A DNA stretch of 64,000 bases from Urophycis tenuis. Lineage: Eukaryota > Chordata > Actinopteri > Gadiformes > Phycidae. The stretch is from positions 7,294,434-7,358,433 of the forward strand of contig JAXIVH010000019.1 of assembly GCA_036785325.1 (NCBI GenBank), read 5' to 3'. The translations under genes were made by a program, and so were the position numbers. The notes beneath the pieces are model-generated. The model worked only from the letters and a program-made list of their open reading frames with translations. It searched no databases and was not told the origin of the DNA. Positions within the stretch are counted from its first letter, which is position 1. The number at the start of each line of letters is the position of its first letter. Positions 49,395 to 64,000 of the stretch are shown here, piece after piece.

Positions 49395-51480
49395 TAGGGT
49401 TAATGCCCCGCGGGAAATTGGGCGGGACCTCGCGTAAAGCAACTCGTCGGCACGTGGATGGCGTCCTGACAGGTCGGCGTTTGCACTTGGATGGTGTCGT
49501 GACAGGTTGTGTTCACGTGGACGGTGTCGTGATAGGTCGTCCTTCACGTGGACGGTATCGTGACTGGTTGCCGTTTGCACATGGATGGCGTCGTGACAGG
49601 TTCTCGTTTGCGACTGTCCACGCACTGTGCGGTATGGCCGACTTTGACGGCACGCCCTGGCCACGCCCTTCGAGCTAGAGTCGCAAATAGCACAACTTTG
49701 GTTAAGAACCACGTTTAAGCTGTACTGACCAATTTTGAAGCAGAACAGATAAATCCCTTTGGAGGAGTTCGTTCACAAACATGGGTATAAAAGACGACAT
49801 AGTTTAATATGGCCGACTTTGACGGCACGCTCTGGCCACGCCCTTCGAGGTAGAGTCGCAAATAGCACAACTTTGGTTAAGAACCACGTTGTAGCTGTAC
49901 TGACCAATTTTGAAGCAGAACAGACAATTGCCTTGGGAGGAGTTCGTTCACAAACATGGGTATAAAAACGACAAAATTTGAATATTGCCGACTTTGACGG
50001 CACGCCCTGGCCATGCCCTTCGACGTAGAGTCGCAAATAGCACAACTTTTGGTAAGAACCATCTTCTGAATCTACCCCAACAGTTTGGAGCCCAAGCGAC
50101 AAATCCCCTGGGAGGAGTTCGTTCAAATAGGACGCGAAAATCGAAAATGGCAAAAATTTAAATGAAAATATCTGACTTCCAGTGGGTTTTTTGGTATCGG
50201 TCCAATAGGCTTTTTTGTAGGGCTAGGCCAGGTTAATATCCATACCGAGTTTTATACATATCGGTGAAACTCGGTGTCGTGGAAAAAACTAAAAAATTGA
50301 TTATGGCCGACTTTGACGGAACGCCGTGGCCACGCCCTTTGACGTAGAGTCCCAAATAGCACAACTTTTCCAAAGTTCCATGTTGGGAACCTACAGAATT
50401 AATTTGAAGCCCAACTGGCAAATCTCCTGGGAGGAGTTCGTTCAAATAAAACGCAAAAATTGCAAAACATTTATGCAAATATCTGACTTCCGGTGGGTTG
50501 AGGGGTATGGGTCCAAGAGGCTTTTTTGTAGGTCTGGGCCTGTCTAACGTGCCTACCGAGTTTCATACATGTAGGTCAAACGTGGTGTCGGGGCTGTTGT
50601 TTTTTAAGCCTGTAGGGGGCGCTTCTACGACGACAAGCACGATTTTTGGTATGTGAGCTTTGGGCAGCACTATACACGTGTCCAGTGAATTTCATATTCA
50701 TAACTATTACGGTGTTTGCACAGTGATTTACGCTGCTTTTAGAGCGCCATCCAGTGGCAGAATTTTTTCCCCCTTTTGAGCCACTCCTCAGGGCACCATG
50801 GGCTATGTGCAAACCAAGTTTTGTGTTAATTGCACTTGCCAATGTGGAGTTATAAACTTCTTGATTTTAAAGAGCGCCACATAGTGGCAATGAGCAGAAA
50901 TTTTGTAGGATGCATGAGGGACATATACCAAAGTAGGGTCTCAAGTTTGGTGTTGAACGGACATAGCATTGTGGAGATATGGTCCACTTCCTTTTTTTAC
51001 GTAAAATTGACACATTTAAAAAATTTTATGACGCGCTTAGTATAAAGAATTTCAACATACTTCACATGACAGTTTGTCATCATTCAGTCTGGGGATGGGA
51101 AATGTCGAGTTTCGTGCGAATCGGAGAAAGCCCTATGTTTTGAGCCCGTTGCAGCACTTTTTTTGCATTTTTGCGTTATAGCCAAAAAAAAAGGCAGGCG
51201 GAAGTGGGCGTGGCCTACATCAGGAGGTGCAGCATGATTGCCCGCATGGGTAGATATAAAGATTTTGAATGTGCGACAATCTATGCGGGAGTTATTAGCG
51301 TTACGGTTTTTGCTCATAAACAGCGCCACCTAGAGGTCTTCCTAGTATACAACATGAACGTGACGCCTAAAATATATAATTTTTCACCAGGCCTGAAAAC
51401 TTTGCCAAAAAAAATTGAGTTTTCGTATATGTTCAGGGGGTTAAAATCAACGTCAAAGATCCCTGAAATAACGAAAAAAA
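49395..51480 (+). repeat. array segment 18: full unit, type II head, capped
   Basis: Head palindrome variant AATGCCCCGCGGGAAATT at 49402 (one arm mutated). It matches segment 9 along its whole length with scattered substitutions. Cap at 51501-51534. Confidence 0.85.
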
Positions 51481-51540
51481 ATAAACGTACCAATTACAAT
51501 AGGGACCTCGTCCTGTTTCACAGGCTCGGTCCCTAATAAT
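51481..51540 (+). repeat. hairpin cap 7 with leader
   Basis: Leader AACGTACCAATTACAAT, hairpin 51501-51534, then CTAATAATAAA and the longest GATA tract. Confidence 0.9.
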
Positions 51541-54624
<3,084 letters not shown>

Positions 54625-54630
<6 letters not shown>

Positions 54631-54684
54631 AAACGAATCAATTTCAAAAGGGACCTCGTCCTGTTTCACAGGCTCGGTCCCTAA
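54625..54684 (+). repeat. hairpin cap 8 with leader
   Basis: Leader AACGAATCAATTTCAAA, hairpin 54649-54682, then CTAA directly joined to ATAGATAGATA. Confidence 0.9.
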
Positions 54685-54906
<222 letters not shown>

Positions 54907-56963
54907 GGATGGATTGATAGATATATCTAAATTTGTTTAATGTCCCGCGGGACATTTGGGGGGACCTCGCCGTAAAAATTGACTCGTCGGCACGTGGATG
55001 GCGTCGTGACAGTTTGTCGTTCACATGGATGAAGTCGTGACAGGTCGTCGTTTGCTCAAGGATGGCGTGACAGGTTCTCGTTTGTGGCTGTCCACGTACT
55101 GTGCGGTATGGCCGACTTTGACTGCACACCCTGGCCACGCCCTTCGAGGTAGAGCCATAAATAGCACAACTTTAGTTAAGAACCACGTTTCAAATGCACT
55201 GACCAATTTTGAAGCAGAACGGAAAAATCGCTTGGGAGGAATTTGTTCACAAACATGGGTATAAAAGACGAAATAATTGAATATGGCCGACTTTGACGGG
55301 AAGCCATGACCACGCCCTTTGAGGTAGGATCGCAAATAGCACAACTTTAGTTAAGAACCACGTTTTAAATGCACTGACCAATTTTGAAGCAGAACGGAAA
55401 AATTCCATGGGAGGAGTTCGTTCACAAACATGGGTATAAAAACGACATAATTGAATATGGCCGACTTTGAAGGAAAGCCATGACCACGCCCTTTGAGGTA
55501 GGGTCGCAAATAGCACAACTTTTGGTGAGAATCATGTTCTGAATCTACCCCAAAAATTTGGAGCCCAAGCGACAAATCCCCTGGGAGGAGTTCGTTCAAA
55601 TAGGACGCGAAAATCGAAAATGGCAAAAATTCAAATGGAAATATCTGACTTCCGGTGGGTTTTTTTGTATCGGTCCAAGAGGCTTTTTTGTAGGGCTAGG
55701 GCAGGGGAACATCCATACCGAGTTTCAAACATATCGGTTAAAGTCGGTGTCTTGGAAAAAGCCAAAAAATGGATTATGGCCGATTTTGACGGAACGCCGT
55801 GGCCACGCCCTTTGAGGTAGAGTCCCAAATAGCACAACTTTTGTCAAGTCCCACGTTCTGAACCTACACAAAAATTTTGAAGCCCAACGGGCTAATCCTC
55901 TGGGAGGAGTTCGTTCAAATAGGATGCAAAAATCGCAAAATTTCGCAACTTTGAAGGCAAATATCTGACTTCCGGTGGGTTATCGGGTATGGGTCCAAGA
56001 GGCTTTTTTGTAGGTATGGACCGGTTCAATGGGCCTACCGAGTTTCATACATGTAAGTGAAACGTGGTGTCGGGGCTGTCGTTTTTAAAGCCTGTAGGGG
56101 GCGCTATTACCACGACAGTCGCAATTTTTGGTATGTGAGCTTTTGGCAGAGGTTTACACGTGTCCAGTGAATTTCATATTCATAGCTATTATGGTGTTTG
56201 CACAGTGATTTATGCTGATTTTAGAGCGCCATCCCGTGGCAGAATTTTTGTGTCCTTTTAACCCCTGCCTCAGGGAGCCCTGAGGTATGTGGCTACCAAG
56301 TTTTGTGTTAATAGCACTTGCCAATATGGAGGTATAAACTTCTTGATTTTAAAGAGCGCCCTCTAGTGGCAATGACTCGAAATTTGGTAGCTAGCATGGG
56401 GGACATATTCCGAGGTAGGGACCAAAATTTGGTGTCGAAAGAATATAGCATTGTGGAGATATGGTCCATTTCCTGTTTTTACAGAAAATTGACAAATTTT
56501 AAAATTTTTATAACGCGCTGACTATAGAGAATTTCAACATACTTTATATGGCGTTTTTGCATATTTCAGTCGGGACATGCTACAGGTCAAGTTTCGTGCA
56601 TATCGGAGAAAGCCTGATGGATTGAGGCTGTAAAAGCTGTTTTTTAGTTTTTGTGATTTTGCGCGAAAAAGAAGGCAGGCGGAAATACAACTCGATGACA
56701 CAGCGAGGTGCAGCATGATTGCCCGAATCCGTAGATGTAACGTTTTTGAATGTGCGCCAAATTTTGCGGAAGTTATAGGCGTTACAGACATTGCCCATAA
56801 ACAGCGCCACCTAGAGGTTTTCCTAGTGTGCGACATGAACGTGATGCCTAGAATATACAATTTTTCACCAGGCCTGACAACTTTGCCAAAAAAAATTGAG
56901 TTTTCGTATATGTTCAGGGGGTTAAAATCAACGTCAAAGATCCCTGAAATAATAATAATAATA
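54907..56963 (+). repeat. array segment 20: full unit, capped
   Basis: Head palindrome at 54939. The tail from about 56460 is nearly identical to segments 6 and 21. It ends in (AAT)n, then a cap at 56988-57021. Confidence 0.85.
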
Positions 56964-57025
56964 ACAAAAAAACGAACCAATTTCAAAAGGGACCTCGTCC
57001 TGTTTCACAGGCTCGGTCCCTAATA
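56964..57025 (+). repeat. hairpin cap 9 with leader
   Basis: Leader AACGAACCAATTTCAAA, hairpin 56988-57021, CTAATAA, then AGATAGATTGATTGATTG of the next head, a vestigial GATA tract. Confidence 0.9.
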
Positions 57026-59090
57026 AAGATAGATTGATTGATTGATATATCTAAATTGGGTTAATGTCCCGCGGGACATTTGGGGGGACCTCGCCGTAAA
57101 AATTGACTCGTCGGCACGTGGATGGCGTCGTGACAGTTCGTCGTTCACGTGGATGAAGTCGTGACAGGTCGTCGTTTGCTCAAGGATGGCGTGACAGGTT
57201 CTCGTTTGTGGCTGTCCACGCACTGTGCGGTATGGCCGACTTTGACGGCACACCCTGGCCACGCCCTTCGAGGTAGAGCCGTAAATAACACAACTTTAGT
57301 TAAGAACCAGGTTTCAAATGCACTGACCAATTTTGAAGAAGAACGGAAAAATCCCTTGGGAGGAATTTGTTCACAAACATGGGTATAAAAGACGAAATAA
57401 TTGAATATGGCCGACTTTGACGGGAAGCCATGACCACGCCCTTTGAGGTAGGGTCGCAAATAGCACAACTTTAGTTAAGAACCACGTTTTAAATGCACTG
57501 ACCAATTTTGAAGCAGAACGGAAAAATCCCATGGGAGGAGTTCGTTCACAAACATGGGTATAAAAACGACATAATTGAATATGGCCGACTTTGAAGGAAA
57601 GCCATGACCACGCCCTTTAAGGTAGGGTCGCAAATAGCACAACTTTTGGTGAGAATCATGTTCTGAATCTACCCCAAAAATTTGGAGCCCAAGCGACAAA
57701 TCCCCTGGGAGGAGTTCGTTCAAATAGGACGCGAAAATCGAAAATGGCAAAAATTAAAATGAAAATATCTGACTTCCGGTGGGTTTTTTTGTATAGGTCC
57801 AAGAGGCTTTTTTGTAGGGCTAGGGCAGGGTAACATCCATACCGAGTTTCAAACATATCGGTTAAAGTCGGTGTCTTGGAAAAAGGCAAAAAATGGATTA
57901 TGGCCGATTTTGACGGAACGCCGTGGCCACGCCCTTTGAGGTAGAGTCCCAAATAGCACAACTTTTGTCAAGTCCCACATTCTGAACCTACACAAAAATT
58001 TTGAAGCCCAACCGGCTAATTCCCTGGGAGGAGTTCGTTCAAATAGGATGCAAAAATCGCAAAATTTCGCAAATTTGAAGGCAAATATCTGACTTCCGGT
58101 GGGTTATCGGGTATGGGTCCAAGAGGCTTTTTTGTAGGTATGGACCGGTTCAATGGGCCTACCGAGTTTCATACATGTAAGTGAAACGTGGTGTCGGGGC
58201 TGTCGTTTTTAAAGCCTGTAGGGGGCGCTATTACCACGACAGTCGCAATTTTTGGTATGTGAGCTTTTGGCAGAGGTTTACACGTGTCCAGTGAATTTCA
58301 TATTCATAGCTATTATGGTGTTTGCACAGTGATTTATGCTGATTTTAGAGCGCCATCCCGTGGCAGAATTTTTGTGTCCTTTTAACCCCTGCCTCAGGGA
58401 GCCCTGAGGTATGTGGCTACCAAGTTTTGTGTTAATAGCACTTGCCAATATGGAGGTATAAACTTCTTGATTTTAAAGAGCGCCCTCTAGTGGCAATGAC
58501 TCGAAATTTGGTAGCTAGCATGGGGGACATATTCCGAGGTAGGAACCAAAATTTGGTGTCGAAAGAATATAGCATTGTGGAGATATGGTCCATTTCCTGT
58601 TTTTACAGAAAATTGACAAATTTTAAAATTTTTATAACGCGCTGACTATAGAGAATTTCAACATACTTTATATGGCGTTTTTGCATATTTCAGTCGGGAC
58701 ATGCTACAGGTCAAGTTTCGTGCATATCGGAGAAAGCCTGATGGATTGAGGCTGTAAAAGCTGTTTTTTAGTTTTTGCGATTTTGCGCGAAAAAGAAGGC
58801 AGGCGGAAATACAACTCGATGACACAGCGAGGTGCAGCATGATTGCCCGAATCCGTAGATGTAACGTTTTTGAATGTGCGCCAAATTTTGCGGAAGTTAT
58901 AGGCGTTACAGACATTGCCCATAAACAGCGCCACCTAGAGGTTTTCCTAGTGTGCGACATGAACGTGATGCCTAGAATATACAATTTTTCACCAGGCCTG
59001 ACAACTTTGCCAAAAAAAATTGAGTTTTCGTATATGTTCAGGGGGTTAAAATCAACGTCAAAGATCCCTGAAATAATAATAATAATAACA
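57026..59090 (+). repeat. array segment 21: full unit, uncapped
   Basis: Head palindrome at 57063. B2 and tail are nearly identical to segment 20, so the two may be a recent tandem duplication. It ends in (AAT)n. Confidence 0.85.
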
Positions 59091-59153
59091 ATGAGTTTTC
59101 GTATATGTTCAGATAGTGCAAATCAACGTCAAAGATCCCTGAAATAATAATAA
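59091..59153 (+). repeat. array segment 22: 63-bp tail stub
   Basis: Only the last 50 bp of the tail (ATGAGTTTTCGTATATGTTC onward) plus (AAT)n. It is the shortest copy and was joined at an AAT tract on both sides. Confidence 0.8.
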
Positions 59154-59322
59154 TGAGACATTAACGTGTCGCATAGAATAAATAATTTTTCACCAGGTGT
59201 GATAACTCTGTCAAAAAAAATTGAGTTTTCGTATATGTTCAGGGGGTTAAAATCAACGTCAAAGATCCCCAAATAACAAAAACAATAGGGACCTCGTCCT
59301 GTTTCACAGGCTCGGTCCCTAA
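59154..59322 (+). repeat. array segment 23: tail stub plus cap 10
   Basis: It enters at TGAGACATTAACGTGTCGCA and matches the end of segment 12 plus its cap (41114-41284) along its whole length. Cap at 59287-59320. Confidence 0.85.
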
Positions 59323-61368
59323 ATATCTAAATTGGGTTAATGTCCCGCGGGACATTTGGGGGGACCTCGCCGTAAAAATTGACTCGTCGGCACGTGGATG
59401 GCGTCGTGACAGTTCGTCGTTCACGTGGACGAAGTCGTGACAGGTCGTCGTTTGCTCAAGGATGGCGTGACAGGTTCTCGTTTGTGGCTGTCCACGCACT
59501 GTGCGGTATGGCCGACTTTGACTGCACACCCTGGCCACAACCTTAGATGTAGAGCCGTAAATAGCACAACTTTAGTTAAGAACCACGTTTCAAATGTACT
59601 GACCAATTTTGAAGCAGAACGGAAAAATCGCTTGGGAGGAATTTGTTCACAAACATGGGTATAAAAGACGAAATAATTGAATATGGCCGACTTTGACGGG
59701 AAGCCATGACCACGCCCTTTGAGGTAGGGTCGCAAATAGCACAACTTTAGTTAAGAACCACGTTTTAAATGCACTGACCAATTTTGAAGCAGAACGGAAA
59801 AATCCCATGGGAGGAGTTCGTTCACAAACATGGGTATAAAAACGACATAATTGAATATGGCCGACTTTGAAGGAAAGCCATGACCACGCCCTTTAAGGTA
59901 GGGTCGCAAATAGCACAACTTTTGGTGAGAATCATGTTCTGAATCTACCCCAAAAATTTGGAGCCCAAGCGACAAATCCCCTGGGAGGAGTTCGTTCAAA
60001 TAGGACGCGAAAATCGAAAATGGCAAAAATTGAAACGAAAATATCTGACTTTCGGTGGGTTTTATGGCATGGGTCCAGGAGGCTTTTTTGTAGGGCTAGG
60101 GCAGGGTAACATCCATACCGAGTTTCAAACAAATCGGTTAAAGTCGGTGTTCTGGAAAAAGGCAAAAAATGGATTATGGCCGATTTTGACGGAACGCCGT
60201 GGCCACGCCCTTTGAGGTAGAGTCCCAAATAGCACAACTTTTGGTAAGAACTATATTATGAATCTACCCAAAAAATTTGGAGCACAACGGGCCAATCCCC
60301 TGGGAGGAGTTCGTTCAAATAGGATGCGAAAATCGCAAAAATTCGCAACTTTGAAGGCAAATATCTGACTTCCGGTGGGTTAACGGGTATGGGTCCAAGA
60401 GGCTTTTTTGTAGGTCTGGGCCTGCTTAATGGGCCTACCGAGTTTCATACATGTAAGTGAAACGTGGTGTCGGGGCTGTCGTTTTTAAAGCCTGTAGGGG
60501 GCGCTTTTACCACGACAGTCACAATTTTTGGTATGTGAGCTTTTGGCAGAGGTTTACACGTGTCCAGTGAATTTCATATTCATAGCTATTACGGTGTTTG
60601 CACAGTGATTTACGCTGCTTTTAGAGCGCCATCCCGTGGCAGAATTTTTGTGTCCTTTTAACCCCTGCCTCAAGGAGCCCTGAGGTATGTGCCTACCAAG
60701 TTTTGTGTTAATAGCACTTGCCAATATGGAGGTATAAACTTCTTGATTTTAAAGAGCGCCCTCTAGTGGCAATGACTCGAAATTTGGTAGCTAGCATGGA
60801 GGACATATTCCGAGGTTGGGACCAAAATTTGGTGTCGAAAGAATATAGCATTGTGGAGATATGGTCCACTTTCTGTGTTTACAGAAAATTGACAAATCTT
60901 AAAAGTTTTGTAACTCGCTGACTATAGATAATTTCAACATAGTTTATATGGTGTTTTTGCATATTTCAGTCGCGACATGCTACATGTCAAGTTTCGTGCA
61001 TATCGGAGAAAGCCTGATGGATTGAGGCTGTAAACGCTGTTTTTTAGTTTTTGCGATTTTGCGCGAAAACAAAGGCAGGCGGACTGAGAACTCGTCGACA
61101 CAGGGAGGTGCAGCACGATTGCCCGAATCTGTAGATATAACGTTTTTGAATGTGCGCCAACTTTTACGGAAGTTATAGGCGTTACAGAGATTGCTCATAA
61201 ACAGCTCCACCTAGAGGCTTTCCTAGTGCGCGACATGTTTGGGACGCCTAAAATATATAATTTTTCACCAGGCCCTAAAACTTTGCCAAAAAAAATTGAG
61301 TTTTCATATATGTTTAGATAGTGCAAATCAACGTCAAAGATCCCTGAAATAATAATAATAATAATAAC
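59323..61368 (+). repeat. array segment 24: full unit, double cap
   Basis: It begins ATATCTAAATTGGG directly after a cap (no GATA). Head palindrome at 59339, E-box CACGTG retained. It ends in (AAT)n and two caps. Confidence 0.85.
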
Positions 61369-61482
61369 AAATAAACGAATCAAAAACAAAAGGGACCTCG
61401 TCCTGTTTCACAGGCTCGGTCCCTAAAAAAACGAACCAATTTCAAAAGGGACCTCGTCCTGTTTCACAGGCTCGGTCCCTAA
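61369..61482 (+). repeat. two hairpin caps in tandem (11 and 12)
   Basis: Hairpins at 61391-61424 and 61447-61480 with different leaders (AACGAATCAAAAACAAA and AACGAACCAATTTCAAA). Confidence 0.9.
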
Positions 61483-63563
61483 TAATAATAAAGATAGATA
61501 GATGGATTGATTGATATATCTAAATTGGGTTAATGTCCCGCGGGACATTTGGGGGGACCTCGCCGTAAAAATTGACTCGTCGGCACGTGGATGGCGTCGT
61601 GACAGTTCGTCGTTCACGTGGACGAAGTCGTGACAGGTCGTCGTTTGCTCAAGGATGGCGTGACAGGTTCTCGTTTGTGGCTGTCCACGCACTGTGCGGT
61701 ATGGCCGACTTTGACTGCACACCCTGGCCACGCCCTTAGAGGTAGAGCCATAAATAGCACAACTTTAGTTAAGAACCACGTTTCAAATGCACTGACCAAT
61801 TTTGAAGCAGAACGGAAAAATCGCTTGGGAGGAATTTGTTCACAAACATGGGTATAAAAGACGAAATAATTGAATATGGCCGACTTTGACGGGAAGCCAT
61901 GACCACGCCCTTTGAGGTAGGGTCGCAAATAGCACAACTTTAGTTAAGAACCACGTTTCAAATGCACTGGCCAATTTTGAAGCAGAACAGAAAAATCCCA
62001 TGGAAGGAGTTCGTTCACAAACATGGGTATAAAAACGACGTAATTGAATATGGCCGACTTTGAAGGAAAGCCATGACCACGCCCTTTGAGGTAGGGTCGC
62101 AAATAGCACAACTTTTGGTGAGAATCATGTTCTGAATCTACCCCAAAAATTTGGAGCTCAAGCGACAAATCCCCTGGGAGGAGTTCGTTCAAATAGGACG
62201 CGAAAATCGAAAATGGCAAAAATTAAAATGAAAATATCTGACTTCCGGTGGGTTTTTTTGTATCGGTCCAAGAGGCTTTTTTGTAGGGCTAGGGCAGGGC
62301 AACATCCACACCGAGTTTCAAACATATCGGTTAAAGTCGGTGTCTTGGAAAAAGCCCAAAAATGGATTATGGCCGATTTTGACGGAACGCCGTGGCCACG
62401 CCCTTTGAGGTAGAGTCCCAAATAGCACAACTTTTGGTAAGAACCATCTTCTGAATCTACCCAAAAATTTTGGAGGCCAACGGGCCAATCCCCTGGGAGG
62501 AGTTCGTTCAAATAGGATGCAAAAATCGCAAAATTTCGCAACTTTGAAGGCAAATATCTGACTTCCGGTGGGTTAACGGGTATGGGTCCAAGAGGCTTTT
62601 TTGTAGGTCTGGGCCTGGTTAACGGGCCTACCGAGTTTCATACATGTAGATGAAACGTGGTGTCGGGGCTGTCGTTTTTAAAGCCTATAGGGGGCGCTAT
62701 TACCACGACAAGCACGATTTTTGGTAAGTGAGGTTTTGGCAGAGGTATACACGTGTCCTGTGAATTTCATATTCATAACTATTATGGTGTTTGCACAGTG
62801 ATTTATGCTGATTTTAGAGCGCCATCCCGTGGCAGAATTTTTGTGTCCTTTTAACCCCTGCCTCAGGGAGCCCTGAGGTATGTGCCTACCAAGTTTTGTG
62901 TTAATAGCACTTGCCAATATGGAGATATAAACTTCTTGATTTTAAAGAGCGCCCTCTAGTGGCAATGACCAGAAATTTGGTAGCTAGCATGGAGGACATA
63001 TTCCGAGGTAGGGACCAAAATTTGGTGTCGAAAAAATATAGCATTGTGGAGATATGGTCCACTTTCTGTTTTTACAGAAAATTGACAAATCTTTAAAGTT
63101 TTGTAACGCGCTGACTATAGATAATTTCAACATACTTTATATGGTGTTTTTGCATATTTCAGTTGGGACATGCTACATGTCAATTTTCGTGCATATCGGA
63201 GAAAGCCTGATGGATTTAGGCTGTAAACGCTGTTTTTTAGTTTTTGCGATTTTGCGCGAAAACGAAGGCAGGCGGACTCCCAACACGTTGACACAGGGAG
63301 GTGCAGCACGTTTGCCCGAATCTGTAGATGTAACGTTTTTGAATGTACGCCAAATTTTGCGGAAGTTATAGGCGTTACAGACATTGCTCATAAACAGCGC
63401 CACCTAGAGGCTTTCCTAGTGTGCGACATGAACGTGATGCCTAGAATATACAATTTTTCACCAGGCCTGACAACTTTGCCAAAAAAAATTGAGTTTTCAT
63501 ATATGTTCAGATAGTGCAAATCAACCTCAAAGATCCCTGAAATAATAATAATAGGAATAATAA
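61483..63563 (+). repeat. array segment 25: last full unit
   Basis: A vestigial GATA (AGATAGATAGATGG) precedes the head; palindrome at 61532. A, A, B1, B2 and tail are complete. It ends in (AAT)n, then two caps. Confidence 0.85.
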
Positions 63564-63683
63564 TAAACGAAGCAATTTCAAAAGGGACCTCGTCCTGTTT
63601 CACAGGCTCGGTCCCTAATAACAAAAAAACGAACCAATTTCAAAAGGGACCTCGTCCTGTTTCACAGGCTCGGTCCCTAATAA
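63564..63683 (+). repeat. two hairpin caps in tandem (13 and 14), right edge of array
   Basis: Hairpins at 63583-63616 and 63645-63678. After the last CTAATAA the sequence becomes unrelated flank DNA, so the array ends exactly at a cap. Confidence 0.9.
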
Positions 63684-64000
63684 AATAAATAAATAAAAAC
63701 ACCAAAATGTATTGCTATCTTTTCTTATCCGTTACATTAGCAGCCGACCTAACATTACTTTATGTATATTATTTCAATCATCCATGACTAATATCCACTA
63801 GTTAACAATATCTGACAACAGACAAAGGTGTAGCTAATGTACAATGAATCTACTAGCGTGCTGAAGATCTTTGATTATATCCTCTCTGGTTAGCTAGCAC
63901 TATAAGTTAGTTTCAACCGAAGTTCACCATAAGCACAATCCGTCTTCATGCAGAGCCTATCTTTACATTAGCTAATGGTATTATTATCACGGCAACACTA
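63684..64000. other. right flank, nothing recognised
   Basis: Begins (AATA)n, then ordinary unique-looking DNA. No exon was seen in the 317 bp available. Confidence 0.4.

Overview
The window reads as intergenic and repeat-rich DNA from a ray-finned (teleost) fish. It holds fish-type LINEs (an L1, an RTE/Rex3-like element, several L2/Rex1-like fragments), a Harbinger DNA transposon, an hAT element with an 8-bp target duplication, a Gypsy LTR remnant, MITEs, and exons of a gene family that is multi-copy in teleosts. Coding is eukaryotic: short exons with GT/AG borders and no bacterial gene layout. The species cannot be named from the sequence. No intact host gene was found.

1-8.6 kb: non-coding DNA with microsatellites, then a minus-strand L2/Rex1-like LINE 3' end (2094-4430) split by a TIR element (2198-3800) that itself contains three smaller inverted-repeat elements. 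Next comes a LINE chimera: an endonuclease-domain fragment (4549-5030) joined to a decayed L1 reverse transcriptase (5031-7931), followed by a 519-bp foldback element (7898-8416).

8.6-21.2 kb: two or three minus-strand exons of an ISXO2/Merlin-type domain gene (9230-9972), then a Gypsy 3' LTR plus pol C-terminus (10528-12260). A minus-strand host gene relic (12331-19164; ten exon pieces) follows. It belongs to a teleost family often annotated SAMD3-like. It has been broken by a Harbinger element inserted inside a coding exon, a 35-bp perfect hairpin with a scrap of LINE, a frameshift, a lost splice acceptor and a lost 3' end. An RTE LINE sits in one intron. An hAT element sits 87 bp upstream of its start codon.

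22.0-63.7 kb: about 41.6 kb of one head-to-tail modular array. I count 26 segments, roughly 14 of them about 2.0-2.1 kb and near full length. A full unit has, in order: a (GATA)n tract, an 18-bp palindrome, a minisatellite rich in CACGTG, 174/175-bp and then about 319-bp sub-repeats, a roughly 0.9-kb tail with four CTCF-like motifs, an (AAT)n tract, and often a nearly invariant 34-nt hairpin cap ending in CTAA. Segments differ mainly in where they start (5' truncation); their 3' ends are fixed. This array is the most unusual object in the window. I do not recognise a named family for it, and the long minus-strand open frames within it look like by-products of repeat periodicity.
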